DNA from: JAPPHA01 sp963662815
GTDB lineage: Bacteria; Pseudomonadota; Alphaproteobacteria; Rhodobacterales; Rhodobacteraceae
Direction of reading: 5' to 3'
Assembly (NCBI GenBank): GCA_963662815.2
Contig: CAXXWA010000015.1
Span: 1-64,000 of the forward strand
Length of the DNA stretch: 64,000 bases
Positions 44,941 to 54,467 of this stretch are shown piece after piece. How positions within the stretch are numbered: position 1 is the stretch's first letter; each line of letters begins with the position of its first letter. The notes below the pieces were generated by a model. It saw only the letters and a list, made by a program, of their open reading frames with translations. It was not told the DNA's origin and did not search any database. The translations under genes were made by a program, and so were the position numbers.

Positions 44941-45975
44941 CTAGCCGTAGCGGTACGGCCGGCCTGCCTTGATCATGTCGGCGTTGTACTTCTTGAAGAT
45001 GTCGACAACCCTGGCCTTCGTTTCGGACTCGGCGGCGATCTCGTCCCAGAACTCGACCGCGGCCGCTTCCACGGTCGCCCATTCGTCATCGGGAATGGAG
45101 GTGAGCTGCATTTTCGTCCCGTTGACCCGCAGATATGCCTCACCGCCCCAGTACCACCATTGCCGGTAGTAGTGGGAACTGTCCATTGTCAGCTTCAGGA
45201 GTTCCTTCAGGTGATCGGGCAGCGCGTTGTAGCTGTCCATGTTCGCGAAGAACGATCCCGCCCAGGCGCCCGAGATGTTGTTGGTCAGGAAGTAGTCCGT
45301 CACGTCGGCCCAACCGACCGTGTAGTCCTCGGTGATTCCGGACCAGGCCACACCGTCGAGTTCGCCGGTCTGGACCGCGACCTCGATGTCCTCCCAGGGA
45401 AGGGTGACCGGCACGACGCCGAACTGGCTCAGGAAGCGCCCGGCCGTGGGAAAGGTAAACACCCGCTTGCCCTTGAGATCCTCGAGGCTGTGAATTGGAT
45501 CCTTGGTCGCGAAGTGGCACGGATCCCAGGCGCCCGCGGACAGGTGCTTGACCCCGACCTTGGAATACTCGGCATCCCAGATCTCGTTGAGTCCGTACTG
45601 GTTGAACAGCACCGGCACATCGAGCGAGTATCTGCTCGCAAAGGGGAAGTACCCTCCGAAGACCGTAACCTCGGTCGGCGACGCCATCGAGTCGTCGTCG
45701 GACTGCACCGCGTCGATCGTGCCCTTCTGCATCGCCCGGAACAGTTCCCCGGTCGGAACGATCTGGTCCGAGAAGAACAGTTCGATCTCCATCTCGTCTC
45801 CGGCGACCTTGTTGAAGCTTTCGATCGCCGGTTTCACCACATGCTCGGCCAGGGCCGGCCCGGCATAGGTTTGCATGCGCCAGCGAATTTTCGACTGTCC
45901 GTGCACTGCCGGTGCAGCCAGTGTCGCGGCGCCAGCCAAGCCAGCCGATGCCAGGAATTTTCTTCTCGTCGTCAT
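44941..45975 (-). CDS. TRAP transporter substrate-binding protein (DctP family), operon 1
   Basis: The 344-residue protein has a Tat-type signal (TTRRKFLASAGLAGAATLAAPAVHG). The DctP fold includes KRVFTFPTAGRFLSQFG with the ligand-carboxylate arginine, typical of TRAP receptors for organic or keto acids. It lies directly downstream of the large membrane subunit and upstream of the ligase gene. AGGGAG precedes the ATG. The ligand is unknown. Confidence 0.88.
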   Translation of the reverse strand: MTTRRKFLASAGLAGAATLAAPAVHGQSKIRWRMQTYAGPALAEHVVKPAIESFNKVAGDEMEIELFFSDQIVPTGELFRAMQKGTIDAVQSDDDSMASPTEVTVFGGYFPFASRYSLDVPVLFNQYGLNEIWDAEYSKVGVKHLSAGAWDPCHFATKDPIHSLEDLKGKRVFTFPTAGRFLSQFGVVPVTLPWEDIEVAVQTGELDGVAWSGITEDYTVGWADVTDYFLTNNISGAWAGSFFANMDSYNALPDHLKELLKLTMDSSHYYRQWWYWGGEAYLRVNGTKMQLTSIPDDEWATVEAAAVEFWDEIAAESETKARVVDIFKKYNADMIKAGRPYRYG

Positions 45976-46071
45976 TTCGATCTCCCTTTCAATGGTTCCA
46001 TCCGGAACCGCGTCAACTCGCGGATGCGAGAGATCGCCGGATCCGGATTCTTGATGTCGCGCCGCTGTCGT

Positions 46072-47397
46072 TCACTTCCCGTAGACATAGTCAGGCAGCC
46101 AGAGTGCCACTTCGGGAAACGACATGACCACGGCGAGCGCCAACACCATTACGCCGACGAACGGAAAAATCGAAGTGTATATGTCACGCAACGTGATTTC
46201 CGGCGGCGCCATTGCGCGCATAAGGAACAGGTTGTAGCCGAACGGCGGAGTCATGTAGGCGATTTGTGTCGTGATCGTGTAGAGGACGCCGTACCAGATC
46301 AGATCGAAACCGAGCACCTTGACAAGCGGAACGTAGAGCGGCGCAACGATAACGAGCATGGCCGTGTCGTCAAGGAAGGTTCCCATGACCAGGAACGAGA
46401 GCTGCATCAGGATCAGGATGACCCAGGGATTCAGCCCGAGCTGATCGGTGAAGAGATTGTCGATCGCGCGAACCGCGCCGAGACCGTCGAATACCGCCCC
46501 GAAACCGAGGGCGGCGAGAATAATCCACATGAACATGCATGAAATCGCGAGCGTCTGGCGTACCGATACCTCGAAGACCTTCCGCGTCATCCGGCCCTTG
46601 ATCACCGCCGCGGCAAATGCGGTCATCGCTCCGATCGCGGAACTCTCGACGAGGCTTGTCCAGCCGTTGACGAACGGCACCATCATCGCCGCGAAGATCG
46701 CAACCGGCAACAACCCCGCCCTGAGCAGCCGAAGCTTTTCGCCGAAAGACACGTTTCGCCCGGCCTCGGGCAGAGGCGGCCCGAGCGCCGGCTGGATGCC
46801 GCAGCGGACTGCAATGTAGAGAACGAACATTGCGGCCATCATCAGCCCGGGCAGTACTCCCGCCAGCCAGAGCTGACCCACGGGCTGGCGCGCGATCATG
46901 GCGTAGAGAACGAGAACGACCGACGGCGGCACGAGGATGCCGAGGGAAGATCCCGCCTGAATGACCCCGGTCACCATTTGCTTGTCGTAGCCGCGCCGCA
47001 ACAGCTCCGGCAGCGCAATCGTCGCTCCGATCGCCATTCCCGCAACCGAAAGCCCGTTCATCGCCGAGATCAGCACCATGAGCCCGATCGTCCCGATCGC
47101 GAGTCCGCCCCTGACCGGACCCATCCAGACGTGGAACATCCTGTAGAGGTCGTCCGCAATCCGAGACTCGGACAGCACGTATCCCATGAAGATGAACATC
47201 GGCAGCGTCAGAAGGGGATACCACTTCATGAGCTTCATCGCCGCCGAGAAGGGAATGTCCGCGCCGCCGCTGCCTCCCCAAAGAAGGATCGCCGAAATCG
47301 CCGCCACTGCGCCGATCGCGCCGAAGACGCGCTGTCCGGTCATCAGCATCAGCATCATGAGCGAGAACATCAGGATGGCGATCAACTCGTAGGACAT
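46072..47397 (-). CDS. TRAP transporter large permease (DctM family), operon 1
   Basis: The 441-residue protein has about 12 hydrophobic segments and the DctM hallmarks GLSVAGMAIGATIALPELLRRGYDKQMV and SSLGILVPPSVVLVLYAM. The frame remains open far upstream, but ATG 47397 overlaps the DctQ stop (TGATG) and gives a normal start, MSYELIAILMFSLM. It forms the transport channel with the small subunit and uses the sodium gradient. Confidence 0.9.
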   Translation of the reverse strand: MSYELIAILMFSLMMLMLMTGQRVFGAIGAVAAISAILLWGGSGGADIPFSAAMKLMKWYPLLTLPMFIFMGYVLSESRIADDLYRMFHVWMGPVRGGLAIGTIGLMVLISAMNGLSVAGMAIGATIALPELLRRGYDKQMVTGVIQAGSSLGILVPPSVVLVLYAMIARQPVGQLWLAGVLPGLMMAAMFVLYIAVRCGIQPALGPPLPEAGRNVSFGEKLRLLRAGLLPVAIFAAMMVPFVNGWTSLVESSAIGAMTAFAAAVIKGRMTRKVFEVSVRQTLAISCMFMWIILAALGFGAVFDGLGAVRAIDNLFTDQLGLNPWVILILMQLSFLVMGTFLDDTAMLVIVAPLYVPLVKVLGFDLIWYGVLYTITTQIAYMTPPFGYNLFLMRAMAPPEITLRDIYTSIFPFVGVMVLALAVVMSFPEVALWLPDYVYGK

Positions 47398-47903
47398 CAG
47401 AGTTCCTCTCCCCTGATCTTCGCCAGATCCTTGATGAGTTCGGAAACCGCCTGCAGGATCATCAGCAGAATTCCTGCGCACATGACGAGCTTGATCGGCC
47501 AAAGCAGGGGACGCCAGGCGGTCGGATTGCGTTCGTTGTACTGTATGGAATAGGTCGTGCTCTCGATGGCACCGTAGAACAGCACGCCGAGATAGAATAC
47601 AAGGAAGAGGACCGTGAAGGCGTCGAACCAGGCCTTTTTCTTCGCGGACCAGCTTCCGTAAAAGAGATCCATCCTGACGTTTGCGCCGAGCTGAATCGAG
47701 TACGGGCCGCCAAGTATGTAGTAGGCGACCATCGCAAACTGTGCGACTTCTAGCGTCCAGAGCGAAGGCAGAAAGAAAGTCTTCGAGATCGACGACCAGA
47801 GCAGCACGCCGACCATGAAGAATATTCCGTACATCACGACACGGCCCAGGCGGTAGTTTACCGCATCGACCGTCCGGACGTAAGCGCTTGCTAGCCGGCG
47901 CAT
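47397..47903 (-). CDS. TRAP transporter small permease (DctQ family), operon 1
   Basis: A 168-residue four-helix protein (VVMYGIFFMVGVLLWSSI as the first helix). It is the small membrane subunit. Two starts are possible: ATG 47903 gives the normal length, while ATG 47972 has a better ribosome site (GGGAGACGG) but adds a cysteine- and glycine-rich leader unlike the family. It is the first gene of the TRAP-ligase-dehydrogenase operon. No promoter could be pinned down. Confidence 0.85.
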   Translation of the reverse strand: MRRLASAYVRTVDAVNYRLGRVVMYGIFFMVGVLLWSSISKTFFLPSLWTLEVAQFAMVAYYILGGPYSIQLGANVRMDLFYGSWSAKKKAWFDAFTVLFLVFYLGVLFYGAIESTTYSIQYNERNPTAWRPLLWPIKLVMCAGILLMILQAVSELIKDLAKIRGEEL

Positions 47904-49173
47904 TCCCGAACCGGCCGCCCCGGTTTCCGTACCGTGCAAGCACAGGCTGCATCCGGATTCGCCGCCGGGCATTCAGCCGTCTCCCGCCGCAGAGGGGCCG
48001 AAGCGATCAGGTCAAACCGGAACTCTGGCATCACCATCAAGAAACCGTTTTCATCTCCGGGCGTCCCGAGTGTGCGGGCAACGCCATTCCGACGACAATA
48101 AGGCCGATCGCTCCGCGCGTCGAGACACGACCTTCCGCCTTCCGCCTGTCGTTGAACACACGGGAGGAGGTTCAGCGTCATGCAGGAATTCGGAACCCGG
48201 CTTCGGCCCGGTTTCCGTGGAGGCGGCTGCGAATCCACATAGTCCGGCGACAGCCGGATGTCACCCGGGACCGGGCTGCAAGGCCGAAGGCGTTTCTTGC
48301 AGACACGGCGGTTGCGGCGCAAATGTTGCAACGATTACCCGTAATTCCAGCTGTTGCCTTCTCAGGCAACTGCCGGATAGACCGCACCCTGGCCAAGTAC
48401 CGCACGGTCTGATTCCTTGCTACGGCCCGTGCGGGAACGCCGAAAATGATCATGGCTCCACAGAGGATCCGGAATCCAAAAGCCGCCCCCTTTCCCCGGC
48501 TGGCGGCGCCGCTGCTTCAATGCACCCATCGCGAGAACAGCGCACCCGCCGTCAGCTCCATCGGCACTCCGAAGTCGGTGGTCGCGAGCGGAAGCTGCAG
48601 GGAGCTGACCGGAACTCGGCGGAACCCGCTCACCTCGGAGGCCCTGCCGAGCCCGATTCGCCCTTCGGAGGCGGTACGGCCCCTGCGCGGTTCGTGGACG
48701 CTTTGCTCGTTCCTGTCCCGGAGCTTGCCGACTGCGCGCTTCCGCGTTGGCCGGCCAACGCCGAACGCGGCCTGAGGGTCGCTGCGCCGGACGCCGCAAG
48801 CCTTTTCAGCCCGGATCCGAATCTCCGGCAGGTCATCCTCGTCGTGGAAGTCGAACGGCCCGAGGTTCGAGAAGTTGTCGGTCGGGTCATCGACGAATGC
48901 GGATTAGAAGCGCGACGATCCGATTCGGACAGCATCCGGCGGGTGGATCGGGAGCGTGTACACGGGGGCTCGGGTTGAAGACAGCATCCATATTTCTTCG
49001 GCACTCTTCCGCACCGCCTTTCAAGCCGGGATTCTGCGGGTATTCCCTGTTTTGCGTGAAAACGGCCTCGGGAGCGCTCGAAATCAGTTCACGAGGTCTG
49101 GACATCCGAAATCGTCCTGACACTTTGTTTGCAATCAGCCATTCTGCAGCGCAGTCGACCGATTGGCGAAGAG
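47904..49173. other. Low-coding corridor upstream of the TRAP operon
   Basis: About 1.2 kb without a supportable gene. Overlapping open frames on both strands (for example plus 48070-48978 and minus 48517-48903) give equally plausible text but have no start signals or known motifs. It may hold the promoter of the TRAP operon and decayed material. Confidence 0.45.
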
Positions 49174-49785
49174 ATGAGCAAAGCAGAGCGCATTGCGAAA
49201 GTGCCTCGGACGGCAACCTATCGGGACGTTCTGGACGCTCCGCCCCACGTGGTGGCTGAAGTGGTCGCAGGCACGCTGCATGTGCAGCCAAGACCGGCCA
49301 AGCGCCATGCCTGGGCAAGCTCGGGACTGGGGATGAAGATCGGCCCGCCATTCAACTACGGCGACGGCGGCCCGGGCGGGTGGTGGATCATCGACGAGCC
49401 CGAACTGCACCTGGGCGAGGACATCGTTGTTCCGGACATTGCGGGCTGGCGGCGCGAAACCATGTCCGAGGACATGGACGGGGCCTATTTCGCGCAGGCG
49501 CCGGACTGGGTATGCGAGGTGCTGTCTCCGTCGACCAGACAGTTCGACCAGGGCGAGAAGCGGGCTGTCTATGCCCGGGAGAAAGTTCCCCATCTCTGGT
49601 TCGTCGACCCCGACGTGCGGACGCTGGAGGCCTTCGAGCTTCGCGGCGGCCTGTGGGTGCTGCTTGCAACGCTTGTCGGCGATGCCCCGGTGTCGCTGCC
49701 GCCCTTTGATGCGGTCTCCTTCCCTCTCGGCGCCCTCTGGCCGGAGGTTGTGGCGGCCGGCATCGGGGACGGCGGGGATACGTGA
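49174..49785 (+). CDS. Uma2-family (DUF820) putative endonuclease
   Basis: The 203-residue protein has the PD-(D/E)XK-like Uma2 fold: VVAEVVAGTLHVQPRPAKRHA, then GEDIVVPDIAGWRRE with the catalytic aspartate, PDWVCEVLSPST with the glutamate and KRAVYAREKVPHLWFVDPD with the lysine. Uma2 proteins are common, mostly uncharacterised, and probably nucleases. GAAGAG before ATG 49174 supports this start; an upstream ATG at 49129 gives a non-family leader. It stands alone. Confidence 0.85.
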   Translation: MSKAERIAKVPRTATYRDVLDAPPHVVAEVVAGTLHVQPRPAKRHAWASSGLGMKIGPPFNYGDGGPGGWWIIDEPELHLGEDIVVPDIAGWRRETMSEDMDGAYFAQAPDWVCEVLSPSTRQFDQGEKRAVYAREKVPHLWFVDPDVRTLEAFELRGGLWVLLATLVGDAPVSLPPFDAVSFPLGALWPEVVAAGIGDGGDT

Positions 49786-50738
49786 CAACAGTGGAGAAGC
49801 CGCGGCCTGCAATCGCCGTGGCTTCCTGCCCGGATCGGGTGCGTCCATCGCCTGGGTGAAACCCGGACTGCGTGCGAACGAGCCCGGTTTGCCTGCAATC
49901 ACCGGTCTGAACCCGTTTTGTTTGCTAACGGGTCGTGTCGGAAATCGCGGTTTTCCGGAATGGGCAAAGCGGAAAACCGGCAGCACGCCAACCTCGCGAA
50001 AGCGCTCGGCTCCGGGGCGGCGGAACCATGGCCCGCTGCGGAATCTTCCGAAGCCTGTTCCGGGACGGCGACGACATCCGGTTTAACAGGACGCATCTGT
50101 CGCGGGCGCTCCTCCTCCTGCCGGCGCATCCGGAAGCGCTTCCGGCGCTCCCGGTTCAGCCTTCGTCACGCCTCGGTATTCGCATGCCGGCGGTTGGCCT
50201 CGCGGCGGCCTTCCCTGCTGCAGGACTTCGAGCAGTACTGGTGACCGTGATTGCAGCGTGCGAAGAGAATGATCTGGACGCACCACCGTTTGCAGATGAA
50301 GAGCCGGCCCCGTAAATGCGTCCGCGCCGTCAGAGCGGGGTGGGCTCGTGCGCCGAACTGCCTGATGATGGGCAGGGACCAGGTCGTCGCGACCGGTTCT
50401 CCGGGTGAGGCGCTGGTGTTCTTGCCGTGAATATGGTCGGCGCCGGATTGCTTTTTCCGACGCCGATGCTGCACCCTTTTGCCGGAAACCGCGACCCCGG
50501 ATCGGAACCCGTAGCTCGACAGGGCCGACGACAGCGCCACCCGAACCGGACGGCGGGAGCGTTCCGCGTCCGTCGCCGGGAATCGCGAACGGGACCGCGA
50601 ATATACCGCCAAAGGCCGAAACGTCATCGCAACCCGGAAAAGACGGGACGCCTAAGCAACAGGGCCGCGGTGGACGACGAACAGCTACGTCGGATTTCAT
50701 TGGCTCAATTGCGGGAAACTGACATCCCGTGGATCAAC
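49786..50738. other. Low-coding corridor with one copy of a dispersed repeat
   Basis: About 950 bases with no supportable gene. Bases 49894-49994 repeat at 58554-58655 with roughly three-quarters identity. Other short frames lack start signals and motifs. Confidence 0.5.
49894..49994 (+). repeat. Dispersed ~100-base repeat, copy 1
   Basis: The block starting TGCAATCACCGGTCTGAACC and containing CCCGTTTTGT and TTTTCCGGAATGGGCAAAG matches 58554-58655 in the same orientation. It is non-coding as far as can be seen. Possibly a miniature element or the remnant of an insertion sequence end. Confidence 0.65.
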
Positions 50739-52493
50739 CTACGTACGCCCAACGGTTGTTCGACCCGGCTCTTCCGCGCGAACCGTCACGATGTCGGTGT
50801 CGTGATACTGCTGGTGGCGAACCGACGACGCGAGGTGCCGCAACAGCCGGAGCGAGACTTCCTGTTCGATCGCGTCCTCTTCCGCCTGTTCGCTGAGTAG
50901 CGCAAGCCGATCCTGAAGGTTTCCCCCGCCCGTCGAGGCGACGAACTCGAGGATTGCACCATCCTCCTCCTTGCGCGCTGTCAGGAGCAGGCGCCGCCGC
51001 TCGGGCCCCTCTCCGGCTTCATCCTTCCGCATGAGCGTCAGCAATGTCTCCTCGGCGACCGCATCGAGGCGATCCGCCATCGCCGTGTCCCAGCCGCTAC
51101 GGGACGCGAACTCGGCAAGCACCTTCCTGATATTCTCCAGGGCCGAGACGTCCAACTCTACTTCGATCCGGCTGCGGCGCGGTTTCGTCAACTCCACGAA
51201 AATGGTCATTACGATGGCCGCGAGGCCGCCAGCCACCATGCCGTTGTGCAGATGAGGTCCGGCAAGCGCCGTTATGTACTCAGGAAACACCACGCCATTC
51301 TGGAAGCCAACTCCGACCCAGAACGAGACTCCCGTGATCGTGCCCTTGCGATAGTCGATCCCGTCCTGAACGATTATTCTCATGCCGATCACGAAAATGG
51401 TTGCCATCATTACGGTGATGAATGCCGCGACGACCGGACCCGGTATCGCAAGGATCACGGCAAGCGCTTTGGGAAGGAACGCCAGCGCAATGATCGCCAA
51501 CCCGTAGGCGACTCCGATTTGGCGGGAGCTGATCCCGGTGAGCTCGATCATCGACGTGCCCGTCGGCCGGAACCCGATCGGCATCGTGCCGGCGAGGCTG
51601 GACAACAGATTGCCGGTCACGTCCGCGGCCACTGCGCCTTGTGTCGTTCGAAAATCCACCGCCCTTGGCGGAGACCACGATACGCGCTGGACGGCGACAG
51701 AGCCGCTGATCGTTTGGATCGTGCATACCACTGCGATGAACAGAAATGCCGGAAGAAGGCCCCAGAAGGCCGGTCCGAAGGCGAAATCAAGGCCCGGCCA
51801 CTGCGCTTTGGGAAGACCCACCCACGAAGCTTCGGCAACGCGGTCGATGTCGTAAAGACCGAAGGAGCCGGCGACCAGCGAACCGGCGACGATGCCTATG
51901 ACCGGCGCCCAGAGACGCAATGGACCCTTCGCCTTCAGCACGATGGCGGCGATGACGACAAGGGTCGCGAGAGTACTGAGCGGAGCCGCCGACGGCGGGG
52001 CCCCGGCCGGAACGTTGTTCAGCTGGAGGAAGATTACCGGCATCACCGTGACCGGGGTCAGCATAATGACCGTTCCCATGACGGTAGGCGTCAGAATCCG
52101 CCGGAACAGCGAGAGCCGGGCAGAAAACAAGAACTGGAAGAACGACAGGGCAAGCATCAGGACGGCGAGCAACGCGGGACCGCCTTCGGTCAGAGCCGCT
52201 ATGCAAACCGCGATCGAGGCCCCGGACGTCCCCGTCACGAGGATGTAGCCGGCGCCGATCCGGCCGACTCGGATTGCCTGCAGGATCGTGACCACGCCGC
52301 AGATCATGACAGATGCTGAGACCGCCCACAGCACGAGTGATTCGGCCTGACCCGCAGCGCGGAACACGACCGTCGGCATCAGCACGAGGCCGGGTATGGC
52401 CAGACCCGAGATCTGCAGGCCGAGACCAGCCGCAAGCACCGCCCGAATCTTCTTGTCGGGATTTCGGCCGGTGTCGGACGAGTCAGCGGTCAT
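50739..52493 (-). CDS. NCS2 nucleobase permease with C-terminal GHKL-like domain
   Basis: The first 438 residues form an NCS2 (uracil/xanthine) permease with about 12-14 hydrophobic segments and the QN-containing motif region (VVCTIQTISGSVAVQR, AGTMPIGFRPTGTSMIELTG, WVGVGFQNGVVFPE). A soluble tail, residues 445-584 (bases 50739-51161), reads like an RsbW/HATPase_c_2 domain: RLDAVAEETLLTLM (N-box-like), AILEFVASTGGGNLQDRL and SLRLLRHLASSVRHQQYHDTDIVTV. Key ATP-binding aspartates are missing from it, so it is probably a sensor or regulatory module. No RBS could be firmly placed at 52493. The gene stands alone. Confidence 0.85.
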   Translation of the reverse strand: MTADSSDTGRNPDKKIRAVLAAGLGLQISGLAIPGLVLMPTVVFRAAGQAESLVLWAVSASVMICGVVTILQAIRVGRIGAGYILVTGTSGASIAVCIAALTEGGPALLAVLMLALSFFQFLFSARLSLFRRILTPTVMGTVIMLTPVTVMPVIFLQLNNVPAGAPPSAAPLSTLATLVVIAAIVLKAKGPLRLWAPVIGIVAGSLVAGSFGLYDIDRVAEASWVGLPKAQWPGLDFAFGPAFWGLLPAFLFIAVVCTIQTISGSVAVQRVSWSPPRAVDFRTTQGAVAADVTGNLLSSLAGTMPIGFRPTGTSMIELTGISSRQIGVAYGLAIIALAFLPKALAVILAIPGPVVAAFITVMMATIFVIGMRIIVQDGIDYRKGTITGVSFWVGVGFQNGVVFPEYITALAGPHLHNGMVAGGLAAIVMTIFVELTKPRRSRIEVELDVSALENIRKVLAEFASRSGWDTAMADRLDAVAEETLLTLMRKDEAGEGPERRRLLLTARKEEDGAILEFVASTGGGNLQDRLALLSEQAEEDAIEQEVSLRLLRHLASSVRHQQYHDTDIVTVRAEEPGRTTVGRT

Positions 52494-52604
52494 GTCTTCG
52501 GCGACTGCCGGAATCGCTTCTAGTCGACAGCTCCGGGGCGCATCCTTCGGAATGACGGAAACGTGCGGGGAACTCTATTGCGATTTCCATTCGAAGACGA
52601 GACA

Positions 52605-53921
52605 TCAGAGCCGTCCCGGGAGCCAGATGCAGGTCGCGGGCACTGCCAGAATGATCGCGACGCGGACGATATCGCTCAGAAGGAAGGGAAACACGCCCCG
52701 GAACGAATCGCCGAGCGGAACGTCGTCGGCCAGGGAGTTGATCACGTAGACGTTCAGGCCGATCGGCGGGGTGATCAGCCCGACCTCGACGACGATCAGG
52801 GTCAGGATCCCGAACCAGATGGCAATCTCCTCCTCCGTAAGGCCGAAATCGAGTCCGGTGACGACGGGAAAGAAGACCGGAACTGTCAGAAGAATCATGG
52901 CCAAGCTATCCATGACGCAGCCGAGAATGAGATATACGAGCAGGATTCCGATCAGGATCGACATCGGCGCCAGTCCCGATTCCGCGAAGGCGTCAGCCAG
53001 TTCGACCGGGATCTGGGACAAGGCGAGAAAGCCGTTATAGACCTCGGCGCCGATCAGGATTAGAAAAACCGCCGCCGTGGCCCGCGCGGTCTCGAGCACG
53101 CTCGTGACGAAGCCCGCCCAGTTCAGCCGCCCGGAGAATGACGCAAGCAGGAAGGTGGACGCAGCCCCGATCGCCGCGCCCTCGGTCGGGGTGAACACGC
53201 CGAGATAGATGCCGCCGATGACCAAAAGAAAGATCGCCGCGACCGGCAAAACCGGACGCAGGCTAAGCACTCGCTCGCGCAAGGGCGCGGCCGGAACGAC
53301 CGGAGCCGATTCCGGGTGGAACCGGACGTACATGCTGACCGCCACGGAATAGCCGAGCGTCGCGATGACGCCGGGAATCAGCGCGGCGAAGAACAGCTTG
53401 CCGACCGACTGCTCGGTGATGATCGCGTAGATCACCAGGATCACCGAGGGCGGAATCAAGATGCCGAGGGTTCCGCCTGCGGCCAGCGCGCCGGTGGCCA
53501 GCGCCCCGGAGTAGCCGCTGCGCTTCATCTCGGGCAACGCCACTGACGCCATCGTCGCCGCGGTCGCGAACGACGACCCGCAGATGGAGCCGAACGCTGC
53601 GCACCCGCAAACGGTCGAGATCGCCAGCCCTCCGCGGCGGTGCCCCACCCAAGCGCGGGCCGAGTCGAACAGCGAGCGGCCGAGGCCTGCGCGCGTGGCG
53701 AACTGACCCATCAGCAGAAACAGCGGAAGCACCGAGAGAGTATAGCCGGAGGTTCTGCCGAACGGCGCGGTGTTGAGCAGGCCGAGAAACGCCGGCCAAC
53801 CCGCGAGCGCGGCGAACCCGAAGCCGCCGACCGCGAACATCGCGATTGCGACCGGCATCCGAAGCGCGATCAGCACCAGGCAGACGCCGAACAGGAGTCC
53901 GCCGAACTCGATGTCGCTCAT
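52605..53921 (-). CDS. TRAP transporter large permease (DctM family), operon 2
   Basis: The 438-residue protein has about 12 membrane segments and the DctM motifs GSICGSSFATAATMASVALPEMKRSGYSGALATGALAAGGTLGILIPPSVILVIYAI. It overlaps the small subunit gene by 4 bases (ATGA). The organisation binding protein - small - large on one strand is the standard TRAP order. Confidence 0.9.
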   Translation of the reverse strand: MSDIEFGGLLFGVCLVLIALRMPVAIAMFAVGGFGFAALAGWPAFLGLLNTAPFGRTSGYTLSVLPLFLLMGQFATRAGLGRSLFDSARAWVGHRRGGLAISTVCGCAAFGSICGSSFATAATMASVALPEMKRSGYSGALATGALAAGGTLGILIPPSVILVIYAIITEQSVGKLFFAALIPGVIATLGYSVAVSMYVRFHPESAPVVPAAPLRERVLSLRPVLPVAAIFLLVIGGIYLGVFTPTEGAAIGAASTFLLASFSGRLNWAGFVTSVLETARATAAVFLILIGAEVYNGFLALSQIPVELADAFAESGLAPMSILIGILLVYLILGCVMDSLAMILLTVPVFFPVVTGLDFGLTEEEIAIWFGILTLIVVEVGLITPPIGLNVYVINSLADDVPLGDSFRGVFPFLLSDIVRVAIILAVPATCIWLPGRL

Positions 53922-54457
53922 CTGCCGAGTGCGCGGAGATGGCGGTAGAAGACCCAGACGCAGACGGCGGTCAGCAGCGCGGCCCCCGGAAGCGCGGCGA
54001 CATAGCCCAACCAGACCGGAATGCCGAGAAAAAGCGTCGTCTCGCCGTCTTCGAACTTGTGCATGCCTCCGACAAAGAGACGCCAGGTGATCAGCGCCGC
54101 GACCGCCGTGAAGGCGAGACTGTGCGCCGTGTCCAGCGCCATCCGAACACGCGGGCGCATCCGTCCGGTGAAGAACTCGACGACGATGTTGGAGTTCTTC
54201 ATGTGGCAGTACGGAAAGAAGGCGAATACCGCGACTCCGCAGGCAAGCTCCGTGATCTCGTAGTCCCCGGGGATCGGCGCATCAAAGAGGTGGCGCCCGA
54301 GAACGCTGACCCCGGTCATCGCCACGACGGCGGAAATGAGCATGCCGCCCGCCACCGCCAAAGCCCTCGTCAACCGCTCGAAAACAATGCCGACGCGGCG
54401 TTCCGCCGAATACGGAGCCGATCCGCCAAGCCGAACTCCCGCCCAGTCGTCCGTCAC
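53918..54457 (-). CDS. TRAP transporter small permease (DctQ family), operon 2
   Basis: A 179-residue four-helix subunit containing GVSVLGRHLFDAPIPGDYEITELACGVAVFAFFPYC, the family hallmark. A longer frame begins at 54547 inside the binding-protein gene. The GTG at 54457, 10 bases after that gene's stop, gives a normal protein and is preferred. It overlaps the large-subunit gene by 4 bases. Confidence 0.87.
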   Translation of the reverse strand: MTDDWAGVRLGGSAPYSAERRVGIVFERLTRALAVAGGMLISAVVAMTGVSVLGRHLFDAPIPGDYEITELACGVAVFAFFPYCHMKNSNIVVEFFTGRMRPRVRMALDTAHSLAFTAVAALITWRLFVGGMHKFEDGETTLFLGIPVWLGYVAALPGAALLTAVCVWVFYRHLRALGR

Positions 54458-54467
54458 CCGCCTGCCA

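Noticed and set aside
48070..48978. 302-codon plus-strand open frame, and minus-strand frame 48517-48903
   Set aside because: Both overlap on opposite strands, neither has a ribosome site, start or motif, and the minus frame has no ATG near its start. Left as unresolved.
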